In this document: positions 16,763 to 25,783 of the stretch, in pieces | Position numbering within the stretch: position 1 is the first letter of the stretch | How the letters are laid out: each line of letters opens with the position of its first letter | NCBI RefSeq assembly: GCF_003814875.1 | Contig: NZ_RKQF01000001.1 | Location: 6,076,001 to 6,140,000, forward strand | Reading direction: 5' to 3' | DNA length: 64,000 nt | Origin: Streptomyces sp. Ag109_O5-1 | Lineage (GTDB): Bacteria; Actinomycetota; Actinomycetes; Streptomycetales; Streptomycetaceae | Made by a program: the position numbers and the translations under genes | Notes under the pieces: generated by a model | Seen by the model: only the letters and a program-made list of their open reading frames with translations | What the model was told of the DNA's origin: nothing | Database searches by the model: none

Positions 16763-18145
16763 TCACCCCCAGGTGATCAACCGCTTCGGCTGCTCCAGGA
16801 TCGCCGCGATGTCCGCCAGCACCTTCGAGCCCAGCTCGCCGTCGACCAATCGGTGGTCGAAGCTCAGCGCCAGGGTGGTCACCTGACGTGGCTTCACCTT
16901 GCCCTTGTGGACCCAGGGCTGGAGCTTGATCGCGCCGACCGCGAGGATCGCCGCCTCGCCCGGGTTGAGGATCGGCGTGCCCGTGTCGATGCCGAAGACG
17001 CCGACGTTGGTGATGGTCACCGTGCCGCCCTGCATCGCGGCGGGCGAGGTCTTGCCGTCCCGGGCGGTCGTGACCAGCTCACCCAGCGACTCCGCCAGCT
17101 GCGGCAGCGTCTTCGCGTGGGCGTCCTTGATGTTCGGGACGATCAGGCCGCGCGGGGTGGCCGCGGCGATGCCCAGGTTGACGTAGTGCTTGAGCACGAT
17201 CTCCTGGTTCGCCTCGTCCCAGGACGCGTTGATGTCCGGGTTGCGCCTGATGGCGACCAGCAGGGCCTTGGCGATGAGGAGGAGCGGGTTCACCCGGAGG
17301 CCTTGCAGGTCCTTGTCCTGCTTCAGCTCCTCCACCAGCTTCATCGTGCGCGTCACGTCCACCGTCACGAACTCCGTGACATGCGGCGCCGTGAACGCAG
17401 ACCCGACCATCGCCGCCGCCGTCGCCTTGCGGACGCCCTTGACGGGGACACGGGTCTCGCGGGCGGTGTCGTACGGGGCGGCGGGGGCCACCGGAGCGGC
17501 GGGAGCGACCGGGGCCGGCGCCGTCGGCTCGGGCGTGGCCACCGCCGCGTGCACGTCCTCGCGCGTGATGACGCCGTCGGGGCCGGACGGGGTCACCGTG
17601 GCCAGGTCGACGCCCAGGTCCTTCGCCAGCTTGCGCACCGGCGGCTTGGCCAGCGGACGGGGGAGTTCCGCCAGGGCTTCCGCGGGGGCGGGCGCGTGGC
17701 TGTGGCCGTTCAGTTCGGTCTGGATCGACGCCTGGACCGCCACCTCGGTGACCGTGACCTCCGGGCCCTTGCGCGGACGGCGCTTGGTGGAGGAGGCCGC
17801 CACTCCGTAGCCGACGAGGACCGGCTGGCGGCCCTCCGGCTTCTTCTCCGGCTCCGGCTCCGGGGCTGCGGCCGGCTCTTCGCCCGGGGCACCGCCCGCC
17901 ACGGCCACCGTGATGATCGCCGTGCCCACGTCGACCGTGGTGCCCTCGGCGAAGCGGAGTTCGCGGACCACACCGTCGTAGGGGATGGGGAGCTCGACGG
18001 CCGCCTTCGCCGTCTCGACCTCGCACACCACCTGGCCGTCGGTGACCCTGTCGCCGGGCTGGACGTACCACTTGAGGATCTCTGCCTCGGTGAGTCCCTC
18101 GCCCACGTCCGGCATCTTGAACTCGCGTACGGACGCTTCCGTCAT
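16763..18145 (-). CDS. bkdC1: Branched-chain 2-oxoacid dehydrogenase E2, cluster 1
   Basis: 460 residues from ATG 18145; a GTG three codons earlier is also possible. Order: N-terminal lipoyl domain (residues 5-80, lipoyl lysine in EVETAKAAVELP), an Ala/Pro linker, a peripheral-subunit-binding domain (VRKLAKDLGVDLATVTPSGP) and the CoA acyltransferase domain with the catalytic histidine in FDHRLVDGELG. It transfers the branched acyl group from lipoate to CoA, making isobutyryl-, isovaleryl- and 2-methylbutyryl-CoA, primers of iso/anteiso fatty acids and precursors of polyketides. Last gene of the E1alpha-E1beta-E2 operon. Confidence 0.93.
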   Translation of the reverse strand: MTEASVREFKMPDVGEGLTEAEILKWYVQPGDRVTDGQVVCEVETAKAAVELPIPYDGVVRELRFAEGTTVDVGTAIITVAVAGGAPGEEPAAAPEPEPEKKPEGRQPVLVGYGVAASSTKRRPRKGPEVTVTEVAVQASIQTELNGHSHAPAPAEALAELPRPLAKPPVRKLAKDLGVDLATVTPSGPDGVITREDVHAAVATPEPTAPAPVAPAAPVAPAAPYDTARETRVPVKGVRKATAAAMVGSAFTAPHVTEFVTVDVTRTMKLVEELKQDKDLQGLRVNPLLLIAKALLVAIRRNPDINASWDEANQEIVLKHYVNLGIAAATPRGLIVPNIKDAHAKTLPQLAESLGELVTTARDGKTSPAAMQGGTVTITNVGVFGIDTGTPILNPGEAAILAVGAIKLQPWVHKGKVKPRQVTTLALSFDHRLVDGELGSKVLADIAAILEQPKRLITWG

Positions 18146-18164
18146 CGTCGTCACGACCCTCTCC

Positions 18165-19142
18165 TCAGTACGCCAGGGCACGGTCGACGGTGTCGAGCAC
18201 CCGGTCCAGGCCCGGAAGGTACTCCTCCTCCAGGCGGGCCGGCGGATAGGGGGCGTGGTAGCCGCCCACCCGGAGTACCGGGGCCTCCAGGTGGTAGAAG
18301 CAGCGCTCGGTGATGCGGGCGGCGATCTCCGCGCCCGAGCCGAAGAACACCGGCGCCTCGTGGACCACGACCAGGCGGCGGGTCTTCTCGACCGAGGCCT
18401 GGATGGAGTCGAAGTCGAGCGGGCTGACCGAGCGCAGGTCCAGGACCTCCAGGGACTTGCCCTCCTCGGCGGCCGCGTCGGCGGCCTCCTGGCACAGCTT
18501 CACCATCGGGCCGTAGGCGGCCAGGGTGAGGTCGGTGCCCTCGCGGACCACGCGTGCCTTGTGCAGCGGGCCGGGAATGGCCTCGGTGTTGACCTCGCCC
18601 TTGTCCCAGTAGCGGCGCTTGGGCTCGAAGAAGATCACCGGGTCGTCGCTCTGGATGGCCTGCTGCATCATCCAGTACGCGTCGGAGGCGTTGGAGGGAC
18701 TGACGATCTTCAGGCCGGCCACGTGCGCGAAGAGCGCCTCGGGGGACTCGGAGTGGTGCTCGACCGCGCCGATGCCACCGCCGTAGGGGATGCGGACGAC
18801 GACCGGCATCTTGACCTTGCCCAGCGAGCGGGCGTGCATCTTCGCGAGCTGGGTGACGATCTGGTCGTAGGCCGGGAAGACGAAGCCGTCGAACTGGATC
18901 TCCACCACCGGGCGGTAGCCGCGCAGGGCGAGGCCGATCGCGGTGCCGACGATGCCGGACTCCGCGAGGGGGGTGTCGATGACGCGGCTGTCGCCGAAGT
19001 CCTTCTGGAGGCCGTCGGTGACCCGGAAGACGCCGCCGAGCTTGCCGACGTCCTCGCCCATGACGAGGACCTTGGGGTCCGTCTCCAGGGCGCGGCGCAG
19101 CGACTCGTTGATCGCCTTGGCGAGTGCCATCTTCTCCGTCAT
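18165..19142 (-). CDS. bkdB1: Branched-chain 2-oxoacid dehydrogenase E1 beta, cluster 1
   Basis: 325 residues, full length for E1 beta. Characteristic MGEDVGKLGGVFRVTDGL near the N-terminus, DTPLAESGIVGTAIG, the RIPYGGGIGAVEHHSES active-site loop, and the C-terminal transketolase domain (LEVLDLRSVSPLDFDSI, VLRVGGYHAPYPP). With E1 alpha it forms the thiamine-diphosphate decarboxylase heterotetramer. It follows E1 alpha by 1 nt and precedes E2 by about 10-20 nt, so the operon is tightly packed. Confidence 0.94.
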   Translation of the reverse strand: MTEKMALAKAINESLRRALETDPKVLVMGEDVGKLGGVFRVTDGLQKDFGDSRVIDTPLAESGIVGTAIGLALRGYRPVVEIQFDGFVFPAYDQIVTQLAKMHARSLGKVKMPVVVRIPYGGGIGAVEHHSESPEALFAHVAGLKIVSPSNASDAYWMMQQAIQSDDPVIFFEPKRRYWDKGEVNTEAIPGPLHKARVVREGTDLTLAAYGPMVKLCQEAADAAAEEGKSLEVLDLRSVSPLDFDSIQASVEKTRRLVVVHEAPVFFGSGAEIAARITERCFYHLEAPVLRVGGYHAPYPPARLEEEYLPGLDRVLDTVDRALAY

Positions 19143-19143
19143 C

Positions 19144-20373
19144 TCAGTTACCCCCCTCTACGTCCGCGAACGTCGCCTGGTAGGCGGCGAACTGGGCTCG
19201 TTCCTCGTCGACGAGCGCGTGCCCGTCCGCGTACACGTTCTCGAAGATGGCGAAGTTGTCCGGGTCCGGCATGGCCCGGACCGCTTCGCGCACTCGCCTG
19301 CCCAACGCCTCGGACTCGATCTCGAGTTCCGCGAAAAATCCCTCTTCCGCGTGGTTTGAGGCCTCCAGGTAGCGGCGAAGGCGCAGGATCGGGTCCTTGG
19401 CCTCCCAGGCCAGCCGCTCCTCGTCGCCCCGGTAGCGGGTGGGGTCGTCGGAGGTGGTGTGGGCGCCCATCCGGTAGGTGTACGCCTCGACGAGCGTCGG
19501 GCCCTCGCCGCTGCGGGCGCGCTCCAGCGCCCACTTGGTGACCGCGAGGCAGGCCAGCACGTCGTTGCCGTCGACACGCACGCCGGGGAAGCCGAAGCCC
19601 TGGGCGCGCTGGTAGAGCGGGACGCGGGTCTGCTTCTCGGTCGGCTCGGAGATCGCCCACTGGTTGTTCTGGCAGAAGAACACGACCGGGGCGTTGTAGA
19701 CCGCGGAGAAGGTGAACGACTCGGCGACGTCGCCCTGGCTGGACGCGCCGTCGCCGAAGTAGGCGATCACCGCGCTGTCCGCGCCGTCCTTGGCGACGCC
19801 CATCGCGTAGCCGGTGGCGTGCAGCGTCTGGGAGCCGATGACGATCGTGTAGAGGTGGAAGTTGTTGCTGTTGGGGTCCCAGCCGCCGTGGTTGACGCCG
19901 CGGAACATGCCCAGCAGGTTGGTCGGGTCGACCCCGCGGCACCAGGCGACGCCGTGCTCGCGGTAGGTCGGGAAGACGTAGTCGTCCTCGCGGGTGGCGC
20001 GCCCGGAACCGATCTGGGCGGCCTCCTGGCCGAGCAGGGACGCCCACAGGCCCAGTTCGCCCTGGCGCTGCAGGGCGGTGGCCTCGGCGTCGAAGCGGCG
20101 GGTGAGCACCATGTCGCGGTACAGGCCGCGCAGTTCCTCGGGGGTGATCCCGGCGACGTACGCGTCGTACTCGGCGTTCTTGACCCGCTTGCCCTCGGGG
20201 GTCAGCAACTGCACGAGCTCGGGATCGGCGCTCTTCTTCGAGGTGGTGCGCGCGGTGGTACGAGTGGTGGTGCGGCTGGTGGTGCGCTTGGTGCCGGTCT
20301 TGCTGCCGGTGGTACCGGCCTTGCCTGCGGCGCTGCGTCGCGGTTCGCTCGCGGCACTGCTGTCCACGGTCAC
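19144..20373 (-). CDS. bkdA1: Branched-chain 2-oxoacid dehydrogenase E1 alpha, cluster 1
   Basis: 409 residues from GTG 20373 (GGAGGAG, 5-nt gap); an upstream frame to 20466 lacks support. The TPP-binding region reads FGDGASSQGDVAESFTF...CQNNQWAIS, and the phosphorylation-loop-like segment is MGAHTTSDDPTRYRG. It decarboxylates the 2-oxoacids of Val, Leu and Ile. Unlike the cluster 2 paralogue it has a basic Thr/Arg/Lys N-terminal tail (about residues 18-50, TTSRTTTRTTARTTSKKS) ahead of the catalytic domain. First gene of the operon, downstream of the tandem operator-like repeat at 20567. Confidence 0.93.
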   Translation of the reverse strand: MTVDSSAASEPRRSAAGKAGTTGSKTGTKRTTSRTTTRTTARTTSKKSADPELVQLLTPEGKRVKNAEYDAYVAGITPEELRGLYRDMVLTRRFDAEATALQRQGELGLWASLLGQEAAQIGSGRATREDDYVFPTYREHGVAWCRGVDPTNLLGMFRGVNHGGWDPNSNNFHLYTIVIGSQTLHATGYAMGVAKDGADSAVIAYFGDGASSQGDVAESFTFSAVYNAPVVFFCQNNQWAISEPTEKQTRVPLYQRAQGFGFPGVRVDGNDVLACLAVTKWALERARSGEGPTLVEAYTYRMGAHTTSDDPTRYRGDEERLAWEAKDPILRLRRYLEASNHAEEGFFAELEIESEALGRRVREAVRAMPDPDNFAIFENVYADGHALVDEERAQFAAYQATFADVEGGN

Positions 20374-20992
20374 GTGTGCTCCTCCGTCGGTCCGGCCCCC
20401 GGGGTTGCCGGGTGAACCAGTGCGGCTCACCTGCTTCCGACACCCGTGGCACGGGGTGTGTGCCACTCGGCCGGGAACAGGCGTGACAGGTGCCCCGGCG
20501 AGCGCCCTGCAACAAGCACGTTACCCAGTGCCCCACATTTCTGTGAAACCCCTCCTGACCTGCGTTTTTGCTTGGAAATCCAAGTATTTTTTGCTTGGGT
20601 TTCCTAGTAAATCGGCGCGGGTCGGAAGCTAGCTGGTCAGAGCCTTGCAGGAGGCCGGAGCAACGGCACGTTATCCCGCCGGACCGGGCGACGGGAAGAC
20701 TTCGCATGCGAGACCGACGTCGCCCACGGTGAAGGAAAAATCATCGCATTCCCGCTCGACGGCCATGAGGCCGCCCGCCGGGGCGCCCGCGCATTCCGGC
20801 CACCCGGCCCGGCATCGGGACCCGGGGTGCGCCGAGCGCTCCGCCGCGACCCTACGCCCGGGGGCGCACCACCGGGTGCGCCTTCCACACTTGCGCACGC
20901 CACGGACCACCGCGTGACCGAAAGCGACCATCGACGACTGCCTGTGACAACGCCCAGCTCACAGGCCCGCCGCTTGCCCTAGCATCTGGCGC
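20374..20992. other. Long divergent intergenic region upstream of bkdA1
   Basis: About 620 nt between bkdA1 and the phosphotransferase gene. The bkdA1-proximal part (20520-20640) is unusually AT-rich and carries the tandem repeat; the distal part is GC-rich. Small frames on both strands (for example minus 20671-20931, ending EVFPSPGPAG) have no ribosome site or known domain, though a very small gene cannot be excluded. Confidence 0.5.
20567..20609. promoter_or_regulatory. Tandem imperfect palindromes, likely Lrp-type operator of bkd cluster 1
   Basis: TTTGCTTGGAAATCCAAGTA (20567-20586) and TTTGCTTGGGTTTCCTAGTA (20590-20609) share 16 of 20 positions and are spaced 23 bp, about two helical turns. 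Each is a CTTGG-n4-CCAAG-type dyad in a local AT-rich island, about 190 nt above the bkdA1 start. That is the pattern expected for an Lrp/AsnC octamer; bkdR at 38642 is the obvious candidate. Confidence 0.65.
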
Positions 20993-22036
20993 GTGCCGCG
21001 CTCTTGTGTACTACCCCTCGTGCCTCACGCGCCCCCTCTGGGCGCTCTGCTCCGGCTGTACGCCGCCGGTTCCGCGCTCGCCTGCGAGCCCGTAGAGCAG
21101 GGCCTGCTCAACCGCGGCTACCGCCTCTGCACGACCCGTGGCAGCTACTTCCTCAAGCACCACTTCGACCCGGACACCGCCGACCCCGCCGCCATCGAAC
21201 GCCGCCACCGGGCCACCGAGCGGCTGGCCGCCCTCGGCGTCCCGGTCGCCCCGCCGCTGGCCCACCGCGAGGGCCGTACGGTCGCCGTGGTCGGCGGCCA
21301 CGCCTACGCCCTGCACCCCTGGATCGACGGCCGGCACCGGCACGGCGGACAGCTCACGCGCGGGGAGTGCGCGCGGCTCGGCGCGCTCCTGGGTGCCGTG
21401 CACGCCTGTCTGGAGCGTGTGATGCCACCCAAGGGGCGCACCCGGCCCGCCACCAGCCCCCATCCCGTCGAGAGCGCCGACCCCGCCGACACCTTCGCGC
21501 TCATCGACGACCTGCTCGCCCACGTCAGCCGCCATCGCCCCGCCGACGCCTTCGACGAACTGGCCCGCCACCGGCTCCTCGAACGCCGTGCGCTCCTGGA
21601 GCAGCACACCGGACGCCGCCCCCCGCCGGGTGGTTCGGTGGGCTGGGTGCACGGCGACTTCCACCCGTTCAACCTGCTCTACAAGGACGACGCGCCCGCC
21701 GCGATCGTCGACTGGGACCGGCTCGGTGTGCAGCCCCGCGCCGAGGAGGCCGTACGCGCCGCCGCGATCTTCTTCGTCCGCCCGGCGGGCGCGCTCGACC
21801 TGCGCAAGGTGCGGGCGTACGCGCGCGCGTACCGGCGCGCGGCCGGGGCCACACCCTCCGAGCTCGCGGCGGCCGTGCACCGCGTGTGGTGGGAGCGGCT
21901 CAACGACTTCTGGATGCTGCGCTGGCACTACGAGCGCGGCGACACCCGCGCGGACTGCCAGTTCCCGGCCGCCTCGGCGCTCGCCGTGTGGTGGACCAGG
22001 GAGTACGACGCGGTGTGCGACGCGTTCACGGCCTGA
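20993..22036 (+). CDS. Aminoglycoside-phosphotransferase-fold protein (kinase-like)
   Basis: 347 residues from GTG 20993. Protein-kinase-like APH fold: N-lobe with the lysine in YFLKHHF, a hinge near YALHPWIDGR, and a C-lobe with the catalytic loop VHGDFHPFNLLY and metal-binding aspartate in IVDWDRLG. Such Streptomyces proteins phosphorylate small molecules (homoserine, fructosamine, choline or antibiotics); the target is not evident. Stands alone between bkdA1 and the kinase pair. Confidence 0.85.
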   Translation: MPRSCVLPLVPHAPPLGALLRLYAAGSALACEPVEQGLLNRGYRLCTTRGSYFLKHHFDPDTADPAAIERRHRATERLAALGVPVAPPLAHREGRTVAVVGGHAYALHPWIDGRHRHGGQLTRGECARLGALLGAVHACLERVMPPKGRTRPATSPHPVESADPADTFALIDDLLAHVSRHRPADAFDELARHRLLERRALLEQHTGRRPPPGGSVGWVHGDFHPFNLLYKDDAPAAIVDWDRLGVQPRAEEAVRAAAIFFVRPAGALDLRKVRAYARAYRRAAGATPSELAAAVHRVWWERLNDFWMLRWHYERGDTRADCQFPAASALAVWWTREYDAVCDAFTA

Positions 22037-22075
22037 CACCGGCAGGCAAAAAGGCAAGCAAGAGGGAAGGAAGAA

Positions 22076-22102
22076 GGCGCCCCCCGAAGACCGGAGGGCG
22101 CC
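22076..22102 (-). terminator. Terminator of the minus-strand kinase
   Basis: On the minus strand GGCGCCCTCCG...GGGGGGCGCC forms a GC hairpin followed by the pyrimidine run CTTCTTCCTTCCCTC. Placed 36 nt past the kinase stop and also convergent to the phosphotransferase gene. Confidence 0.7.
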
Positions 22103-22138
22103 GTCTCAGTTGCCGAGGGGCGTGGTCGTCGGTGTCCT

Positions 22139-23728
22139 TCAACCGCCGCCCAGGCCGGTGTTGCCGGCGATCGTGCCGGCGTTGTCCCCGCCGCCGTCAC
22201 CCGTGCCCGTCGGGTCGGAGGGCTGCGTGTCGGGCGAGCTCTCGGTGTCGGTGGGCTGCGAGACGCTCGCCGTGTCGCTCGGCTCGTCGCTCGGCTCGCT
22301 GCTCTGCGCCTGGGTGTGGCTGTACGTCGGGGTCGGCGACGACGTGTACCCGCCGTTGTTGTTGGTGTCCGAGCCGCTCGTGTCGGTCTCGGTGTCCGTG
22401 GCCGTGTTGCTCGCCTCGTCGGACGGGCTCGCGCTGGGCGTCTCGTTCTTGGCGGTCTTCGAGACCGTCGGCGACGGTTTCGTACCCGTACCGCCGCCTC
22501 CGCCGCCACCGGTCTGGTTCAGCGCCAGCGCGACACCCGCCGCGATGGCGATCACCGCGAGGACGGCCAGGATCCACAGCTTGCCGCGGCCGCTGCCCGT
22601 GTTGCCGTGTCCCTCGAAGCCGCCGTCGTCGCCGCTCCCGTAGCCGGTCGGCAGTATCGGCTGCGGGATCTGCGTGGTCCCGGCGGGGTTCATCGGGCTG
22701 GCCATCACGGTCGTACCGGCGAAGCCGCCCGACGGGGTGTGCCGGCCGTCGTGCACGGTGACCGGGCCGGTGTTCCAGGTGCCGGTGTGGCTGCCCTGCT
22801 CGTACAGCATCTGCAGGCCGTACTGGACCAGGCCGCGCATCTCCTCGGCGGTCTGGAAACGGTCGTCCGGCTCCTTGGCGAGCGAGCGCATGACCAGGCC
22901 GTCCAGCTCCGGCGGGGCCGCGCCCTCGGAGGTCTGGGACGGCGGCACCGGGATGTCCTGGACGTGCTGGTAGACCACCGACAGCGGGGTCTCGCCGATG
23001 AACGGCGGACGCAGCGAGAGGAGTTCGTAGAGCAGACAGCCGGTGGCGTACAGGTCGGAGCGGTGGTCGACGGCCTTGCCGAGCGCCTGCTCCGGGGAGA
23101 GGTACTGGGGTGTGCCCATGACCATGCCGGTCTGCGTCATCGTCGTGGACGCGCCGTGCAGGGCGCGCGCGATGCCGAAGTCCATCACCTTGACGGAACC
23201 GGTCTGGGTGATGATCACGTTGGCCGGTTTGATGTCGCGGTGCACGATGCCGTGCTGGTGCGAGTAGGCGAGCGCCTCCAGCACCCCGGAGACGATGGTC
23301 AGGGCCTGCTCCGGGCCCGGCGCCTCCGCGTTGATCAGCAGGTCGCGGATGGTGTGGCCCTCGACCAGCTCCATCACGATGTACGGCACCGACTGACCGC
23401 CGACGACGTCCTCGCCGGAGTCGTACACCGCCACGATCGCATGATGGTTGAGCCCGGCGACCGACTGTGCCTCGCGGGTGAAGCGGGCCTTGGAGACCGG
23501 GTCCTCGGCGAGGTCGGCACGCAGCAGCTTGACGGCCACGGTCCGGCCCAGCCGGATGTCCTCGGCCGCGAACACCTCGGCCATGCCGCCCCGGCCGAGC
23601 CGGTGGGTCAGCCGGTACCGGCCGTCGCCGACCAGCCCTCCGTTGCCCCACATCTCCGGCGTGTCTGACATGCCGCCGCCAGTCGCCTCGGGGTCGGACG
23701 GGCCCTGGGCGCTGTGCGTCTGTGCCAT
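22139..23728 (-). CDS. Membrane Ser/Thr protein kinase with Ser/Thr/Asp-rich outer tail
   Basis: 529 residues. Hanks-type kinase domain at about 36-300: glycine loop LGRGGMAEVF, ATP lysine K67 (VAVKLL), HRDIKPAN with catalytic D165, DFG at 183-185, activation loop with TTMTQTGMVMGTPQYLSPEQ. A Pro/Gly juxtamembrane region follows, then one membrane helix (about 384-404) and an extracellular Gly, Ser, Thr, Asp-rich tail of about 125 residues with no PASTA domain. Divergent from the second kinase at 24047, a pairing conserved in streptomycetes. Ligand unknown; start ATG 23728 has GAGGA close by, and ATG 23671 is an alternative. Confidence 0.92.
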   Translation of the reverse strand: MAQTHSAQGPSDPEATGGGMSDTPEMWGNGGLVGDGRYRLTHRLGRGGMAEVFAAEDIRLGRTVAVKLLRADLAEDPVSKARFTREAQSVAGLNHHAIVAVYDSGEDVVGGQSVPYIVMELVEGHTIRDLLINAEAPGPEQALTIVSGVLEALAYSHQHGIVHRDIKPANVIITQTGSVKVMDFGIARALHGASTTMTQTGMVMGTPQYLSPEQALGKAVDHRSDLYATGCLLYELLSLRPPFIGETPLSVVYQHVQDIPVPPSQTSEGAAPPELDGLVMRSLAKEPDDRFQTAEEMRGLVQYGLQMLYEQGSHTGTWNTGPVTVHDGRHTPSGGFAGTTVMASPMNPAGTTQIPQPILPTGYGSGDDGGFEGHGNTGSGRGKLWILAVLAVIAIAAGVALALNQTGGGGGGGTGTKPSPTVSKTAKNETPSASPSDEASNTATDTETDTSGSDTNNNGGYTSSPTPTYSHTQAQSSEPSDEPSDTASVSQPTDTESSPDTQPSDPTGTGDGGGDNAGTIAGNTGLGGG

Positions 23729-24046
23729 CGGTCCTCGCCGTCGTTTCTGCCCGCGGTGCGCGCGGTGTTGTCACGGTCTCCGTCGGCCACGCTACAGCCT
23801 CCGCGCAACCCGCAGGTCCGGGATCCGGCCCGTGGACGGACCGGCCATCAAACCCGTACCACTCGCCGCCGTGCAAATTCTGTGCACCGGAGGTACGGCG
23901 GCTGTAACGCTTCCGCGAGTCTTCTTTCGCGTACGGTCACGGAACGGGCACCGCGCTTGACGTGTCAGTGCCCTGGGGCAGACTTGGCCGGGAATGAGAC
24001 ATTCGATCAACAAGGGTGCCTGAATGCCGGGCGGGGGACGGGGAAA
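23729..24046. other. Divergent promoter region of the kinase pair
   Basis: 318 nt with no supported gene. A possible plus-strand promoter is TTGACG (23957-23962), 17 nt, AGACTT, a poor -10; the first kinase's promoter must lie near 23740-23850. The stretch before the plus-strand start (ATTCGATCAACAAGG) is AT-richer than its surroundings. Confidence 0.35.
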
Positions 24047-25684
24047 ATGAGCCAGGACGGCACACACGGCCGTTACACGGGGCGGGCTCTGGCCGGTGGC
24101 CGCTACCAGCTGCGCGACCTGCTCGGCGAGGGCGGCATGGCCTCCGTGCACCTGGCGTACGACACGGTCCTGGACCGTCAGGTCGCGATCAAGACCCTGC
24201 ACACCGAACTCGGCCGGGAACAGGCCTTCCGCGAGCGCTTCCGCCGCGAGGCCCAGGCAGTGGCCAAGCTCACGCACACCAATATCGTCTCCGTCTTCGA
24301 CACGGGCGAGGACGAGCTGGACGGCTCGACGATGCCGTACATCGTCATGGAGTACGTCGAGGGCCGCCCGCTCGGCTCGGTGCTGGAGGAGGACATACGG
24401 CAGTTCGGCGCGATGCCCGCCGACAAGGCTCTGAAGATCACCGCCGATGTGCTGGCCGCGCTGGAGATCAGCCACGAGATGGGCCTGGTCCACCGCGACA
24501 TCAAGCCCGGCAACGTGATGACGACCAAGCGCGGGGTCGTCAAGGTCATGGACTTCGGCATCGCCCGGGCCATGCAGTCCGGGGTCACCTCGATGACCCA
24601 GACCGGCATGGTCGTCGGCACCCCGCAGTACCTGTCGCCGGAGCAGGCGCTGGGCCGGGGCGTGGACGCCCGCTCCGACCTCTACTCGGTCGGTATCATG
24701 CTGTTCCAGCTGGTCACCGGGCGGCTGCCGTTCGACGCGGACTCGCCGCTGGCGATCGCCTACGCGCATGTCCAGGAGGAGCCGGTGGCCCCCTCCTCGA
24801 TCAACCGTTCGCTTCCCCCGGCCGTGGACGCGCTGGTCGCCCGCGCCCTGAAGAAGAACCCGAACGAGCGCTTCCCGACCGCCGAGTCCATGCGCGACGA
24901 GTGCCTGCGGGTGGCCGCCTCCCTGCAGCCGGCCCCGCCGAGCATCGTCCCGGGCGTCCCTCGGACGCAGAGCGGCTCCGGGGTCGGCTCCGCGGTGTTC
25001 CCGCCGGTCGGCCAGGCAACGCCGGCGCCTCCCGGACCGGTACAGACGCCGTACCAGCCGACTCCGGCCCCGAATCCGTACGGCACCCCGGCTCCTTCAC
25101 CCGCGTACGGCTATCCGCAGCAGGCGGGCTACCAGACACCGGCCGGATACGCCCAGCCCGCGCCGTCCACCCCGCCGCCGTACACCATCGCCGCGCAGTC
25201 GCCGTCCTTGGGCGGAGGCGGGAAGAGCAACCGGCCGGTGGTCGTCGGGTCGATCGCGGTGTCACTGGTCGCGGTGATCGGACTGATCGTCGCTCTGGCG
25301 ATCAACAACGGCGGCGATGACGACACCGGGAGCAGCGGCGGCGGTGGCGGCGGCACCGCGAGCGCCTCGGCCTCGCACGCGTCGGGCTACCGCGGGCCCG
25401 ACACCTCGAAGACCGTCGAGACGACCGAGTGCACCGAGCCCGAGGAGTCCTACAACGACCCGGCCAAGGTGCGGGTCCCGGACTTCAAGTTCAAGTACAT
25501 CAAGTCGGTCAAGGCGTGCTTCCAGGCCGCCGGATGGCGGATGAAGATCACTTACGAGGACGAGAACACATACGGCGACGGCACGATCATGGACGAGTTC
25601 CCGTCCGCCGGCACGGACGTCGACCCGAAGAACGTGCCGACCATCGAACTCAAGGTGTCGACGGGCAACCCGCCGACCGGCTGA
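24047..25684 (+). CDS. Membrane Ser/Thr protein kinase with single PASTA-like domain
   Basis: 545 residues from ATG 24047 (GACGGGGAAA ribosome site). Kinase domain 18-290: GEGGMASVH, K49, HRDIKPGN with D151, DFG 169-171, TSMTQTGMVVGTPQYLSPEQ. A long Pro/Tyr/Gln/Ala linker (295-390, repeated YG/PQ motifs) leads to a membrane helix (398-419), then a Gly/Ser spacer and one extracellular PASTA-like domain (about 475-540, VRVPDF...ACFQAAGW...GTDVDPKN) with two nearby cysteines (C462, C491). PASTA domains bind muropeptides, so it likely senses cell-wall state. It ends at a strong terminator. Confidence 0.92.
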   Translation: MSQDGTHGRYTGRALAGGRYQLRDLLGEGGMASVHLAYDTVLDRQVAIKTLHTELGREQAFRERFRREAQAVAKLTHTNIVSVFDTGEDELDGSTMPYIVMEYVEGRPLGSVLEEDIRQFGAMPADKALKITADVLAALEISHEMGLVHRDIKPGNVMTTKRGVVKVMDFGIARAMQSGVTSMTQTGMVVGTPQYLSPEQALGRGVDARSDLYSVGIMLFQLVTGRLPFDADSPLAIAYAHVQEEPVAPSSINRSLPPAVDALVARALKKNPNERFPTAESMRDECLRVAASLQPAPPSIVPGVPRTQSGSGVGSAVFPPVGQATPAPPGPVQTPYQPTPAPNPYGTPAPSPAYGYPQQAGYQTPAGYAQPAPSTPPPYTIAAQSPSLGGGGKSNRPVVVGSIAVSLVAVIGLIVALAINNGGDDDTGSSGGGGGGTASASASHASGYRGPDTSKTVETTECTEPEESYNDPAKVRVPDFKFKYIKSVKACFQAAGWRMKITYEDENTYGDGTIMDEFPSAGTDVDPKNVPTIELKVSTGNPPTG

Positions 25685-25710
25685 GACGCGCGGACGTGAG
25701 CGGACGTGAC

Positions 25711-25740
25711 AAGGGCCCGGCGGTTCGCGCCGGGCCCTTT
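25711..25740 (+). terminator. Perfect terminator after the PASTA kinase
   Basis: AAGGGCCCGGCG, loop GTTCG, CGCCGGGCCCTTT: 12-bp perfect stem ending in T, placed 27 nt past the stop. Confidence 0.9.
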
Positions 25741-25783
25741 CGCCTTCTACGAGTCCTGGAGGCCCTGGAGGCCCTACAAGGTC

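Noticed and set aside
20671..20931. 86-codon minus-strand gene between bkdA1 and the phosphotransferase
   Set aside because: The C-terminal part looks faintly protein-like, but there is no ribosome site and no recognisable motif, and the rest is Arg/Gly-rich.
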